64,000 bases of DNA from Rapana venosa (taxonomy: Eukaryota; Mollusca; Gastropoda; Neogastropoda; Muricidae), in NCBI GenBank assembly GCA_028751875.1, contig CM054155.1:5462160-5526159 (forward strand), read 5' to 3'. The translations under genes and the position numbers were made by a program. Position 1 is the stretch's first letter; each line of letters opens with the position of its first letter. The notes under the pieces are model-generated. The model ran no database searches. It had not been told where the DNA came from and saw only the letters and a list, made by a program, of their open reading frames with translations. Shown here one piece after another: positions 1-10,626 of the stretch.

Positions 1-35
1 AAAGTGCGTGTGTGCGTGTATGCGTGCGTGCGTGC

Positions 36-89
<54 letters not shown>

Positions 90-148
90 TGTGTAAGCCT
101 GCATGTGTGTGTGTGGTGTGTGTGTGTGTTGTAAGCCTGCATGTGTGT

Positions 149-214
<66 letters not shown>

Positions 215-275
215 CATGTGTGTGTATGCATCTGTGTGATGCGTGCGTGGGTGCGTGCATGTGTGTGTGAGGTGT
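1..275. repeat. TG-rich microsatellite
   Basis: Nearly pure TG with TGCG and TGTA interruptions. Apparent Cys/Val reading frames here are artefacts of the dinucleotide. Confidence 0.95.
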
Positions 276-287
276 GTTTTATATATT

Positions 288-418
288 TTTCCTTTTATTT
301 CGAGGATAATGAAATACGCACTCATGCGCGCTTTTTTTACATCCAGTCCCCGTGTGTATGTAGTTTTGTAAATTTTGTCATCCGTTCCCATCGGTACACA
401 ATGGCCTACTCTACTCGG
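288..418 (-). mobile_element. SINE family A, 3' fragment
   Basis: Matches the tail half of the commonest repeat in the window: a CGAGGATAATG-like tail, then CATCCAGTCCCCGTGTG, then CACAATGGCCTACTCT. On the + strand it reads tail first, so the element is on the minus strand. The tRNA-like head is missing and a TG microsatellite follows directly. Confidence 0.8.
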
Positions 419-441
419 TGTGTGTGTGTGTGTGTGTGTGT

Positions 442-482
<41 letters not shown>

Positions 483-498
483 TGAGTGTGTATGCATC

Positions 499-534
<36 letters not shown>

Positions 535-545
535 CGGTGTGCGTG
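419..545. repeat. TG microsatellite
   Basis: (TG)n with a few TA and CG interruptions, abutting the truncated SINE. Confidence 0.95.
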
Positions 546-1130
546 CCCTCGGGAGCATTTGCGCATGCGTGGGCTCTCGCTTTGTTTTTTTAACCTCACC
601 CTGATTTCGTATAGGTTTTTCAAACATTCACTCTAAAAATAAAAATCTGCTTTCATTGGCATTGATTTTTGTAAATGTGGAAATGGGGCTGTCGCTATAA
701 ACGGGCGTTTAATGAGGGAGGGAAGGAAACGTACAAAAAATAATCTAGAAAAAGTGTGTGCAGTTATTTCTAAATAATTAATTGGTAACGGTAACGATTC
801 CGTGGTATAGGGTGACTGAAACACCTGACTGAAACACCTGACTGAAACAACGCAAGCAGTCACCAACTCAGCTTTCCAATATCGTGACTGCGTCTCACGT
901 AAATGTCTTAAAAAAAATTTTTTTAATATTTTTTTAAAAGGTGGATTGAATTGACTGATAATCTCTTCAGAGAGTCTGTTTTGAAGTCATTTGTGATGTT
1001 AAACACAGTATTAGATATTCCTCTTTCTCTCCATGAAGGTTATGCTTTGCTTCAAAATGTTTGCTGGAAACATGTTTAAAAGAAAAAGAAACAGGAAGAG
1101 GCTGGCTATCCCTAGCATACTTGTTCTGTT
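546..1130. other. No gene recognised
   Basis: A/T-rich unique-looking sequence. A short direct repeat (GACTGAAACACCT, about 2.5 copies near 822-847) is visible. No open reading frame with recognisable protein character. Confidence 0.6.
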
Positions 1131-1131
1131 C

Positions 1132-1385
1132 TGGATATTGAGAACATTCTTTGCACTCAGTATGGCTTTCGAAAATCCTGTACTAGAAAAATTGTTTCTT
1201 TAATCCACAGACTGAAATTACATGCCTTTCGAGCACAATTTGTTAGAAATATACAATGCATATGCGGTGAAAAACTGTCCAATGTTCATGTTTTATATCA
1301 GTGTCGAGGTTTAAACAAGTTCATACCAATATTTCAAGATAAGTCTCTGCACGAAGTTATAACCAATCCAAAGTTTATTGTGTGA
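1132..1385 (+). pseudogene. Non-LTR retrotransposon C-terminal fragment
   Basis: One frame reads through about 80 codons with a C-x-C-G ... H-V-L-x-x-C pattern (IQCICGEKLSNVHVLYQC) and then SLHEVI before a stop. This cysteine/histidine pattern is typical of the C-terminus of RTE/I-like LINE polyproteins in invertebrates. No reverse transcriptase motifs are found upstream, so it is a 5'-truncated decayed copy. The exact clade is not determined. Confidence 0.6.
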
Positions 1386-1909
1386 GATAGCATTGTCTCT
1401 GATGCTATCTCCAGTAATCTCATTTTTGTAAAGTGCGACCGTAGAATTGTAACACCTTTACTGTCACCATATCATTTTTCTTTATTCGTGGCAGCTTTTA
1501 GACGTAGTTGGTAGTTCATTTTCCAATTTTAGAGTAGTGTTCCAATTCTTCTGTGTTGTTATTATTTGCGTTTCTTTGCCATGTTTTTGCAGCATATTGT
1601 TTATAAGGTCTGGAATCAGTTTTTTAATGTACATAAATACCAACATGCATCTCTTTTTCTTAAAGCCCTCATCTCATCATGCCCCCTTCCCCACCTCCTT
1701 TGTCTAATATCACTTTAAGTGAACAGACGTAAAATCGAAGACACACGCAGAGTATTAGTGTGGAATTTGGTGTGTGGGTTGTTTTTTGGGTGTTTTTTTT
1801 TTGTGGGGGGGGGGTAAAAAATTGTTTTGTTGGTGCTTTTTGTTGTTGCAGTTTTTGTTATTTTGTATGGGGGTTTTCGGGGCATGGTCTTGGTTCTTTA
1901 TTGGTGTGT

Positions 1910-1976
<67 letters not shown>

Positions 1977-2225
1977 ATATAGAATAGATACAGCAAGTAG
2001 AGTGGCAAACGCAGGAGTGACTTTGTTCAAGATTCTCATGAGGAATGTGAAATATTTTGTTGTTGATGTTGTGCGTTCCCCAGCTTAACACTCTGGGGAT
2101 CACCAAAAACATGCACTCTGACTCACTCAATCCACCTGGAAATCACTGTGAGATTGAAATTACACACTGGATGAGAAGTTTGCGCGTATGACTGTTTTTA
2201 AGTACCTCATCGTATCGGCAGCCAT
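1386..2225. other. No gene; TG microsatellite at 1904-1974
   Basis: Contains T/G-rich low-complexity sequence (1780-1880), a (GT)n run and unique A/T-rich sequence. No supported gene. Confidence 0.6.
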
Positions 2226-2310
2226 ACTACTACTACTACTACTATATGGAATTTATATAGCGCTGAATCTTGTAAAAAAACAACAACAACCAAACAAATC
2301 GAAGCGCTTA
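2226..2310 (-). mobile_element. Orphan LINE 3'-tail insertion
   Basis: A trinucleotide run (ACT)n is followed by ATATGGAATTTATATAGCGC and TGAATCTTGTAAA. This is the reverse complement of the last ~65 bp of the L2/CR1-like LINE that ends near 13607. Only the tail is present. Confidence 0.7.
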
Positions 2311-2555
2311 CTCCGACTTCAGAGGAGTTTTTTCCCTTTAATGGAGAGTGCAGGTTGTTATGTTAAGAGCTTGTTATGGCTGAAGGCAATCTCAACATAA
2401 CACTGTACAACATAACAACATTTTAGTGCAGGCTTTGGCAATCAGCTGACATCAATAACTGACACTGCTTTTGGCCTGGGCCAAATGTGAAATCTTACAC
2501 ATTGGTAGCAAACCTAATGCACCATCTGGATGTTGTTTGTTTGTTTTGTTTTGTA

Positions 2556-2655
2556 TTATTCTTTTTTTTCGAGAATAATGGAATAAGCACTCATCTGCTT
2601 CTTTACATCCAATCCCCGTGTGCATGCGGTTTTGTTCATTTTGTCATCCGTTCCG
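2556..2655 (-). mobile_element. SINE family A fragment
   Basis: Tail half only, ending at CATCCGTTCC. A second, longer copy follows within 20 bp in the same orientation. Confidence 0.75.
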
Positions 2656-2674
2656 TTGTTTTTTTATGTTTAAA

Positions 2675-3007
2675 AATTCTTTTTTACGAGGATAATTAAA
2701 TAACCACTCTTGGGCTTTTTAACATCCAGTCCCCGTGTGTATGAAGTTTTGTAAATTTTGTCATCCGTTCCCACCGGCACACAATGGCCTACTCTTCCGA
2801 AAAGTGGAACGGATTTTAACGTGTGCGCAAGATGTTCTGCGTGCGTTCGCACACGGGACCTCGGTTTATAGTCTCATCCGGACTTTGGGGGAGAGTGGAG
2901 TCGGTACTGATGTTAACTCCAGAGAAAAAATCCTCTTAAACGAGATTCGAACCCGGATCAGCAGATCACGAGCGCATCACTCTAACCACCAGGCTATCCC
3001 GTCCCCT
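2675..3007 (-). mobile_element. SINE family A, near full-length, tRNA-derived
   Basis: Near-complete copy. On the minus strand it begins with a tRNA-like head: a GGGGACGGGATAGCC start, an A-box-like TAGCCTGGTGGTTAGAG, and a B-box-like GGTTCGAATCTCG. A ~200-bp body follows, ending in a CCTCG...TAAA-type tail. RNA polymerase III transcription and LINE-dependent retrotransposition are inferred from this layout. Confidence 0.85.
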
Positions 3008-3197
3008 TTGTAACTCTGGGTGCTATTCTTTTTTTTTATATTTTTTTTTATTCGAATGGAAGTTCAGAATGTGCATTTGGTCAATTAAGTCTCATTAATG
3101 AAACAGAAGTACAGGATTGGTTAAAACACCATCACAACGTGTAACAGCAAGTAAAAATCATTTTTAGAGACAGTATTTGTGTTTGTACTTGTATATT

Positions 3198-3572
3198 ATT
3201 TAATGTCACGCAGATTTCTGTGTGTGAAATTCGGTCTGCTCTCCCCGGGGAAAGCGCGTCGCCACAAGAGCAGCGCCACCCATTATTTTTTTTCTTCTTT
3301 TCTGCCTGCATGCGTATTTGTTTCCCTATTTAAGTGGCTTTTGTTGAGCAGAATATTTCCAGGGACAATTCCCTTGTTGCCGTGTGTTCTTTTATGTGTG
3401 ATGTGTTGCACACCTGACCTCGGTTTATTGTCTCATCCGAGAGACTAGGACCCAGATCACCACTCACGGTCTAGTGGATGGGGGTAAAGTTTCGGGAACA
3501 ATGGGGAATTAAATCGAGCCGGGTCTTTTCGCTTTCTGGGCAGATGTCTTACCTCTAAACCACCGATCCACC
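3198..3572 (-). mobile_element. SINE family E, tRNA-derived
   Basis: The minus strand starts GTGGATCGGTGGTTTAGAGG, an A-box-like tRNA head. It runs through a central block containing AGCGCCACCC and GCAGATTTCTGTG. The copy at 42950-43330 aligns over its full length, and the right edge of the window (63934 on) begins a third copy. The central block resembles conserved central domains known from mollusc SINEs; the family name is not assigned. Confidence 0.75.
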
Positions 3573-3794
3573 GACAGGGTTATAGCAACAAAGCTGGTGA
3601 GCAAAGGCAACGTATACACACACAGCCATGAGTGGAATTTCTGTAGCACTGAAAAGTACCTTTCACAGCCCACTCATTATCAGCTGAGGAAAATGGACCA
3701 TTCGAGTAAGGAGACATGCGCACACCGAATTCTGTTTTAGTGCCCTGGGTTTGGTCCGGTTTGGGGTCAATATCTCTTTCTTGCTTGGTCAAAG

Positions 3795-4040
3795 TGAGGA
3801 CGAATAAGAATATAGCAGAATGTATCTCAACGAATAAGAATAGAGTAGAATGTATCTCAACGAATAAGAATATAGCAGAATGTATCTCAACGAATAAAAA
3901 ATATAGCAGAATGTATCTCAACGAATAAGAATATAGCAGAATCTATCTCAACAAATAAGAATATAGCAGAATGTATCTCAACGAATAAGAATATAGCAGA
4001 ATCTATCTCAACGAATAAAAATATAGCAGAATCTATCTCC
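3795..4040. repeat. 30-bp minisatellite, about 8 copies
   Basis: Unit GAATAAGAATATAGCAGAAT plus GTATCTCAAC. Copies differ by a few substitutions and one single-base insertion near 3897. Because the unit is a multiple of three, spurious minus-strand frames (VEIHSAIFLF repeats) stay open; they are not considered genes. Confidence 0.9.
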
Positions 4041-4332
4041 AATTGGCCAAGCGCATGACGATAATATTTTGGACAAAGTGATTTATTATTAATTATTACA
4101 CTACAAAAAATGTTCATTCACACACACACACACACGAACGCACGCGGGTGCGCGCGCGCGCCTAGTCATACAATATGTCATTGTAAACAAACATACATTA
4201 CAAACAATCAAAAGAATATGTAATATTCATCCATGAAACATTGGGAAAAACAAGCTCACATACCTTACTTACTGATTCACAAAGAAATAATAAATTTTAA
4301 AATGTAAATGCCAGTCTTCTCATTTAAGATAT

Positions 4333-4347
4333 CACACACACACACAC

Positions 4348-4421
<74 letters not shown>
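4333..4421. repeat. CA microsatellite
   Basis: (CA)n about 88 bp, followed by a short (CCAAT)n run to about 4457. Confidence 0.95.
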
Positions 4422-4756
4422 CACAATCCAATCCCAACCAATCCAATCCAATCCAATCTTGTTTATAACCCGGCAGACCACAGGGGCCATATCGGGGCTA
4501 TCACCTCGTCAACTTTTAAATCACAGATTAAAACTGTGCAACTATACACAGATTACAACAGGGGATAGAACCGACTCTGCTGTGGTTCCTTGTACCAACG
4601 CCCTGGCCAACCATAAGGGTTATCAACCCAGGATGGTCACCGCATTGTGGAAGAAACCACATCAACCACATAATTATAACATTAGATACAACCGAAACCA
4701 GATTCCTTAAAACAACCCTGTTGTTAGTGACTAGCTATGACGTCTTCACTCATTTC

Positions 4757-4990
4757 AGAGGGGAAAGCCTGATTCTCTCAGGAAGTTAAACATGGTGTCT
4801 GGTGGAACATCACGAGAAAGGATCTTTAGAGAGTCTGCAGTAACATGCTTGTGCCTAATATCCTGGACATCTTCACACTCCAGAAGCAGATGCTTGATGG
4901 TGACCTGCACATCACAAGTCACACACCATGGGGTTCCCTCCTCGCCTTTGAGCAAATGAATGTGAGTGATTTGAGAATGACCCTGTGTAT
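4757..4990 (-). pseudogene. Non-LTR retrotransposon C-terminal fragment
   Basis: The minus strand encodes a ~75-residue segment with P-W-C-V-T-C-D ... [10 protein letters not shown] followed by [14 protein letters not shown]. This C-x2-C-x8-H-x4-C arrangement is typical of LINE polyprotein C-termini. The N-terminal side runs into a CA microsatellite. A decayed related copy lies on the + strand at 60380-60520. Confidence 0.7.
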
Positions 4991-4997
4991 CTTGATG

Positions 4998-4999
4998 AG

Positions 5000-5048
<49 letters not shown>

Positions 5049-5268
5049 ACGCACACACACACACATACGCATGCACGCACGCACACACACACATACGCAC
5101 GCACGCACGCACACACGCACGCACACACACACGCGTACGTACGCATGCACACACACACGCGCGCACGCACACACACAAACACACACACGCACGCACGCAC
5201 ACACACACACACACGCACGCACACGCACACACACACACACACGCAAGCACGTACGCACGCACGCACAC
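4998..5268. repeat. CA/CG compound microsatellite
   Basis: Alternating CA and CG dinucleotides over 270 bp, with GTACGT interruptions. Purine-pyrimidine alternation over this length is a potential Z-DNA-forming tract. It gives long artefactual frames on both strands. Confidence 0.95.
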
Positions 5269-5269
5269 A

Positions 5270-5490
5270 AGTCCTTCGGATGAGACTATAAACCGTGGCC
5301 CTGTGTTCGAACGCATGCAGAACATCTTGCGCACACGTTAAATCCTGTTCCGCTTTTCGAAAGAGTAGGCCATTGTGTGCCGGTGGAAACATGACAAAAT
5401 TTACAAAACCGCATACACACGGGGACTAGATGTAAAAAAGCACATGAGTGCTCATTCCATTATCCTCGATATAAAAGAATAAATAAATAA
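5270..5490 (+). mobile_element. SINE family A, 5'-truncated
   Basis: Begins at AAGTCCTTCGGATGAGAC in the SINE body and continues to the CCTCGATATAAAAGAATAAA tail. The tRNA head is missing. Confidence 0.85.
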
Positions 5491-5491
5491 A

Positions 5492-5497
5492 CACACA

Positions 5498-5593
<96 letters not shown>

Positions 5594-5594
5594 C
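5492..5594. repeat. CACG microsatellite
   Basis: (ACGC)n flanking a (CA)n core; symmetrical arrangement. Confidence 0.9.
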
Positions 5595-5952
5595 AACAGA
5601 GCTTGCACCCGAAGAGAGATGGTGCCACCAGGGTCAGCCGGGCCTTGACGTGCTACTGAGGTGCCTCAGTGAGGCTCAGAGAGACAGGGGAGATCAGCGA
5701 GGAAGGTAACACTCACAGGTAGTACAAGACCATGCAGCTACAAGACCTGATGGATGGGCCTTTGGGTGGCAGGAACAAGCCCCTTGTGGCTAAAGTCGGG
5801 TCGGTTGTTTTGCTTTGTTTCTTTCTGAGTGTTGGTACTGCTTTGTGAGCATGTGAAGGTTTTTCTGTGCGAATGTAAAAGATGTCTGTAAAAGCCGAAT
5901 ATTTGAATTTGGTTATCAATAAAAGAATTGTTTAACTTATAGGGTTTTTATA

Positions 5953-6213
5953 GGGGCAGGATAGCTCAGTGGTCGGAGCACTCGCTTTTCCCAGCCAAGT
6001 TAAGCAGCGTCGAGCGTGGTTACCAGTTGGATGGGTTACCGTTTGGCACCTTGGCTTCAGTACAGTCCCCCAGCTGTCATTGGGTGGTCAGGAAAAGTAA
6101 AGCAGCGAGGGAGAGGAGATGGGCGCCGCCTTCAATATGCTGGCCCCTAGAGAAGTGAGGTCTGATGCCTCGCTCCCCTACGACCTTATAGGTTATGGTA
6201 CACCTTTACCTTT
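5953..6213 (+). mobile_element. SINE family C, tRNA/5S rRNA chimeric head
   Basis: Starts GGGGCAGGATAGCTCAGTGG, a tRNA-like A-box region. It then contains TAAGCAGCGTCGAGC and TTGGATGGGTTACC, which correspond to the A-box/intermediate-element and C-box regions of 5S rRNA. A body follows with GAGGAGATGGGCGCCGCC and CAATATGCTGGCCCCTAGAG, and a short CCTTTACCTTT tail. Seven copies lie in the window in both orientations. The 5S resemblance is read by eye. Confidence 0.8.
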
Positions 6214-7150
6214 CATTTTAAAAAATAGTTTTTGCGGCCATATTGGACTGTTTCCTTGGCATCGGTGCGTGAAATTAAGCAATTTGTGGACATTTTCGGT
6301 TTGGCGTATCTGAGGTTTGTGCTAAATCTAAACGTTCAATAAATTATAGGCCTGGGGTATGCTACTGATACAGCACTCATGGCCAGTACTGTCACATAAT
6401 GAGGAGATTCCTCTAGAGTGGGTGCAGAAGCAGCACAGCTGTTTTGCCCCAAAAGATCAAAATGATGCACATGAATGGTACAGACACCTCTCAGAATATC
6501 AAAATCAAATATTAAGGCTCGCTAAAAGCTAATAATGGCTCTTGTCTACAAGATGTGAAGACTAGAATCGGTGTAGCCAAGCAAAAGATGATGCAGTTAA
6601 GCAATATTAATTTTGGGAAAGTAGAGGCATAGCTAAAGATCTCAAAATAAAAATATTGTCGCAACACAAATCTGGCCTACATTGTTGATTGGGTTAGAAG
6701 CCTTGGCACTGAAAAAGAGATGGAATAAGTGCAGCCAGATTTGGTTTTGCAGGTGACCTTCAACATGTCAAATGGTCAGACAGAGGAGCAAAGGAAAGCA
6801 TCCTCGATGACCTGTCAGTGCACAGACAAACTGATCTTGGTGGAGACTGATGAGCGCAGACTGGAATATGTTAGTCAAGCAAACAGGTAGGGTAGAGAGG
6901 AAGAGGTCAGCAGAGACAGAAAACGATGGCACACTTTGGTGGCAGGCGTTATCTGGATCTCCTACCATGGACAGCGGCGATGGAGACAGGTTACAGGTAT
7001 GGTTCAGCAATTGATGCTTGAACGCTTCCCCAAACTGTGAACACAACAGTGAATCCAGGCTGACTTTAGTTGAGAACATAGGGATGTTAGTCTTTATCCT
7101 GCAATTGCCTTGCGATTCTTTTCTACAAAAGACTTGTAACTCACTCACTC
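6214..7150. other. No gene recognised
   Basis: Unique-looking sequence. The longest minus-strand frame (6768-7148, 126 codons) has no recognisable motif or splice context. It could be a very decayed mobile element. Confidence 0.5.
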
Positions 7151-7320
7151 ACTCAGTCCCATGACCCAAAGATCGTTTGGGGGACATAGAAGAAGATCGC
7201 AACAGAGATCTTTTTCCATGCTTCACGATCCTGTGTGGCTAGTAGAAGGTGTTGCAGGGGTTGGGCGGTCCAGTCTTTGATGTTGTCAACCCATGATTTC
7301 TTTAGGCGGCAAAGACTTGT
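7150..7320 (-). pseudogene. LINE polyprotein C-terminal fragment
   Basis: The minus strand reads RLKKSWVDNIKDW ... LLLATQDREAWKK ... SWD before a stop. This resembles the C-terminal W-x-D-N-I ... D-R-x-x-W block frequent in RTE-like and related LINE ORF2 proteins. Short and without reverse transcriptase motifs. Confidence 0.55.
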
Positions 7321-7756
7321 AAGCGGGAGAATAATTACTTAGTTTTTACCATGAAAAAGTATCTCTTCCGTGTTATTGCTTTTGTCTCATCTGCCTGTAA
7401 TAAAACAGCCGACATTGTTAAATGGGCGTTTTTGCTTTCAGAGACAACCATTTCGAGGGCAAGTCAGGCAGTGTTTTCAAAGCACAATATCAACTGTGTC
7501 AGTAGAGGGGCTGAGGCTTTTCCTGGTGAGTCAGCTGGGGTGCTGGGTCAGTGGAGAGGCCAGGCAGCAGCAGCAGCAGCAGCAGCAGCGGTGAAGGCAG
7601 GCAGAGAAGCATCTGGCCTCAGGTCAGCAGGCAGACGATGACACAGTTAGGATGCACGGAAAAACAACAACAGCCCTACTGGACCTGAAAGACACGACAC
7701 ACAAGTTCACGTTACCTTACTATACACATAGACAGACACACAATCACATACACACA

Positions 7757-8030
7757 TTTGGGTTCGAATCTCGCTCTAGAGAAATTTCCCCCTGGAGTTT
7801 ACATCAGTGCCGACTCATTCTCCCCAAAAGTCCTTCGGATGAGAACCGAGGTTCCGTGTGTGAACGCATGCAGAACATCTTGCGCACACGTTAAAACCTG
7901 TTCCGCTTTTCGGAAGAGTAGGTCATTGTGTACCGATGGGAACGGATAAAAAACTGACAAAACTGCATACACACGGGGACAGGATGTAAAAAAGCACATG
8001 AGTGAATGAATAAATAAATAAAAACAGACT
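7757..8030 (+). mobile_element. SINE family A, partial
   Basis: Starts within the B-box (GGGTTCGAATCTCG) and runs through the body to AAAAAAGCACATGAGTGAAT and a (AATA)n tail. The A-box half of the head is lost. Confidence 0.85.
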
Positions 8031-8171
8031 CAGACATAGACACACACACACACACAGAGGCACACAGGCACGCACAGACACACAAACACACACACACACA
8101 CATACATACACACACACATATGTATCCCTGTGTGTGTATGTCCATATCTCTCTCTCTATATATTAATTTAT

Positions 8172-8215
<44 letters not shown>
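8031..8215. repeat. CA microsatellite after SINE tail
   Basis: (CA)n interrupted by TATATC and TCTCTC patches. Several SINE-A tails in this window are directly followed by CA/TG runs. Confidence 0.9.
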
Positions 8216-9117
8216 CAGGCACTCTATAACGCTTTTGAGACAGAAAGAGTTCAACATAATTATCTAGCCAGCTCATGTGTACCATCACCTACAGTTTCTT
8301 TGGCTTTCTCCCACGCGGCATTCATACAATTTTAATCCCTCGTTTCATTGTGCGCAGCGTACAGTTTTTTACTTTCTGTGGCTACAAAAGAACATTCAGA
8401 ACATTCTTGTCTTTAACAGTCATGACTTTATGCCAGCATATCAAAGAAAAGGAAATAAGAAACTCAATGAAGAAACGATAGAGCATCTTTAAAACTTTGA
8501 CAGAGTTTTTGAAGACTTTAGAGCTTTTGAAGAAATACAGATGCGAGAATGGCATTTTCTATTTATTATATCTGTAATGAAAGAAAAGTTCAGCTTGGAA
8601 TGATAAAAAGCCCAACGACTTAGGAGTTCATGAAGAAAAAAAGATAGGAGAATGGCATTTTCTATTTATGCTATGTGTATTTATAAGAAGTTCATTTTAT
8701 CAGCAATAAACAATACCTAAGCATCTGTGGTCATTCACACATTCGGCCATTATGCCATCAATGTAAAACTTTGGGTCAGGCTCAGGGTTTATGCAGAATC
8801 AGTCAACATTGCTTTAGTCTGTTTGACATTCAAGTCCTGATAGGACCTTTCCAGCAAGGAGACAACTCCTCAACTTCAAAAGAAAAAGCGAGGTTTGAAC
8901 TAAATCTTTAAAAGCAGGTTCGTCAGAATATTTGACTAATCGTGCAAACTGTCCAGAGTAAGTGGAGAGACTTTCAAGCTTCACAGAGTGCTGGAGATCA
9001 GCTGAAGGTATACAAAGTACCTGAAGAACAATACCAGGTACAGCAACAGCTGTCAAAGCTGTACACAGTGCGTAGAGAGCTTTCCAAGCTGTACAAAGTA
9101 TAATAGAAAGTTCTCCA
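8216..9117. other. No gene recognised
   Basis: A/T-rich sequence with a direct duplication: GAATGGCATTTTCTATTTAT occurs near 8550 and again near 8650. From about 9000 it grades into degenerate units of the 30-bp satellite. Confidence 0.55.
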
Positions 9118-10626
9118 ACGTGTACAGTGCACGTGCAGAACTATCCCAGGTGTACACTGTACATGCAGAGCTATCCCAGGTGTACACTGTACGTGCAGAG
9201 CTATCCTAGGCATACAATGTACATGCAGAGCTATCCTAGGTGTACAATGTACGTGCAGAACTATCCTAGGTGTACAATGTACATGGAGAGCTATCCTAGG
9301 TGTACAATGTACGTAGAGAGCTATCCTAGGTGTACAATGTACATGAAGAGCTATCCTAGGTGTACAATGTACATGCAGAGCTATTGTAGATGTACAATGT
9401 ACGTGCAGAGCTATCCCAGGTGTACAATGTACGTGCAGAGCTATCCCAGGTGTACAATGTACGTAGAGAGCTATCCTAGGTGTACAATATACCTGGAGAG
9501 CTATCCTACGTGTACAATGTACGAACAGAGCTATCCCAGGTGTACAATGTACGTGGAGAGCTATCCTAGGTGTACAATATACCTGGAGAGCTATCCTAGG
9601 TGTACAATGTACGAACAGAGCTATTCCAGGTGTACAACGTACGTGCAGAGCTATCACATGTGTACAATGTACATGCAGAGCTATCCTAGGTGTACAATGT
9701 ACGTGCAGAGCTATCCTAGGTGTGCAATGTATGTGCAGAGCTATCCTAGGTTTACAATGTACATGCAAAACTATGCCAGGTGTACAATGTACGTGGAGAG
9801 ATATCTTAGGTGTAGAATATACCTGGAGATCTATCCTAGGTGTACAATGTACGTGCAGAGCTATCCTAGGTATGCAATGTATGTGCAGATCTATTGTAGG
9901 TGTACAATGTACGTGGAGAGCTATCCTAGGTGTACAATGTACGTGGAGAGCTATCCCAGGTGTACAATGTACGTGGAGGGCTATTGTAGATGTACAATGT
10001 ACGTGGAGAGCTATCCTAGATGTACAATGTACGTGGAGAGCTATCGTAGGTGTACAATGTACGTGGAGAGCTATCGTAGGTGTACAATGTACGTGCAGAG
10101 CTATCCTAGGTGTACAATGTACGTGCAGAGCTATTGTAGGTGTACAATATACGTGAAAACTATCATAGGTGTACAATGTACGTGCAGAGCTATTGTAGAT
10201 GTACAATGTACGTGGAAAGCTATTGTAGGTGTACAATGTACGTGCAGAGCTATCCTAGGTGTACAATATACGTGCAGACCTATCCTAGGTGTAAAATGTA
10301 CGTGGAGAGCTATTGTAGGTGTACAATATACGTGGAGAGCTATTGTAGGTGTAAAATGTATGTGCAGAGCTATTGTAGGTGTACAATGTACGTGGAGAGC
10401 TATCCCAGGTGTACAATGTACGTGGAGAGCTATTGTAGGTGTACAATGTACGTGCAGAGCAATCCTACGTGTACAATGTACGTGGAGAGCTATTGTAGAT
10501 GTACAATGTACGTGGAGAGCTATCCTAGGTGTACAATGTACGGGGAGGGCTATTGTAGATGTACAATGTACGTGGAGAGCTATCCTAGGTGTACAATGTA
10601 CGTGAAGAGCTATTGTAGATGTACAA
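9118..10626. repeat. 30-bp satellite, block 1, about 50 copies
   Basis: Unit TGTACAATGTACGTGGAGAG plus CTATCCTAGG, exactly 30 bp over most of the block. The unit contains the palindromes GTAC and CCTAGG and variants such as CTATTGTAGG. Because 30 is divisible by three, it keeps 492 codons open on the + strand and 412 on the minus strand. Both are repeat artefacts. One unit near 10160 is 29 bp and shifts frame. Confidence 0.95.

Noticed and set aside
2940..3007. tRNA genes
   Set aside because: A- and B-box-like sequences occur in several places (also 22808, 28366, 53280) but always as the head of dispersed SINEs, without a foldable complete cloverleaf.
6768..7148. 126-codon minus-strand frame
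   Set aside because: No recognisable domain, no repeat relation and no supporting splice or promoter signal; left unannotated.
8998..10605. Very long frames of 492 (+) and 412 (-) codons
   Set aside because: Both are translations of a 30-bp satellite whose unit is divisible by three. There is no codon bias, start context or splice structure, and both strands are open at once.
9118..10626. CRISPR-like array of ~30-bp repeats
   Set aside because: There are no unique spacers; units are directly contiguous and gradually diverging. The window is eukaryotic.
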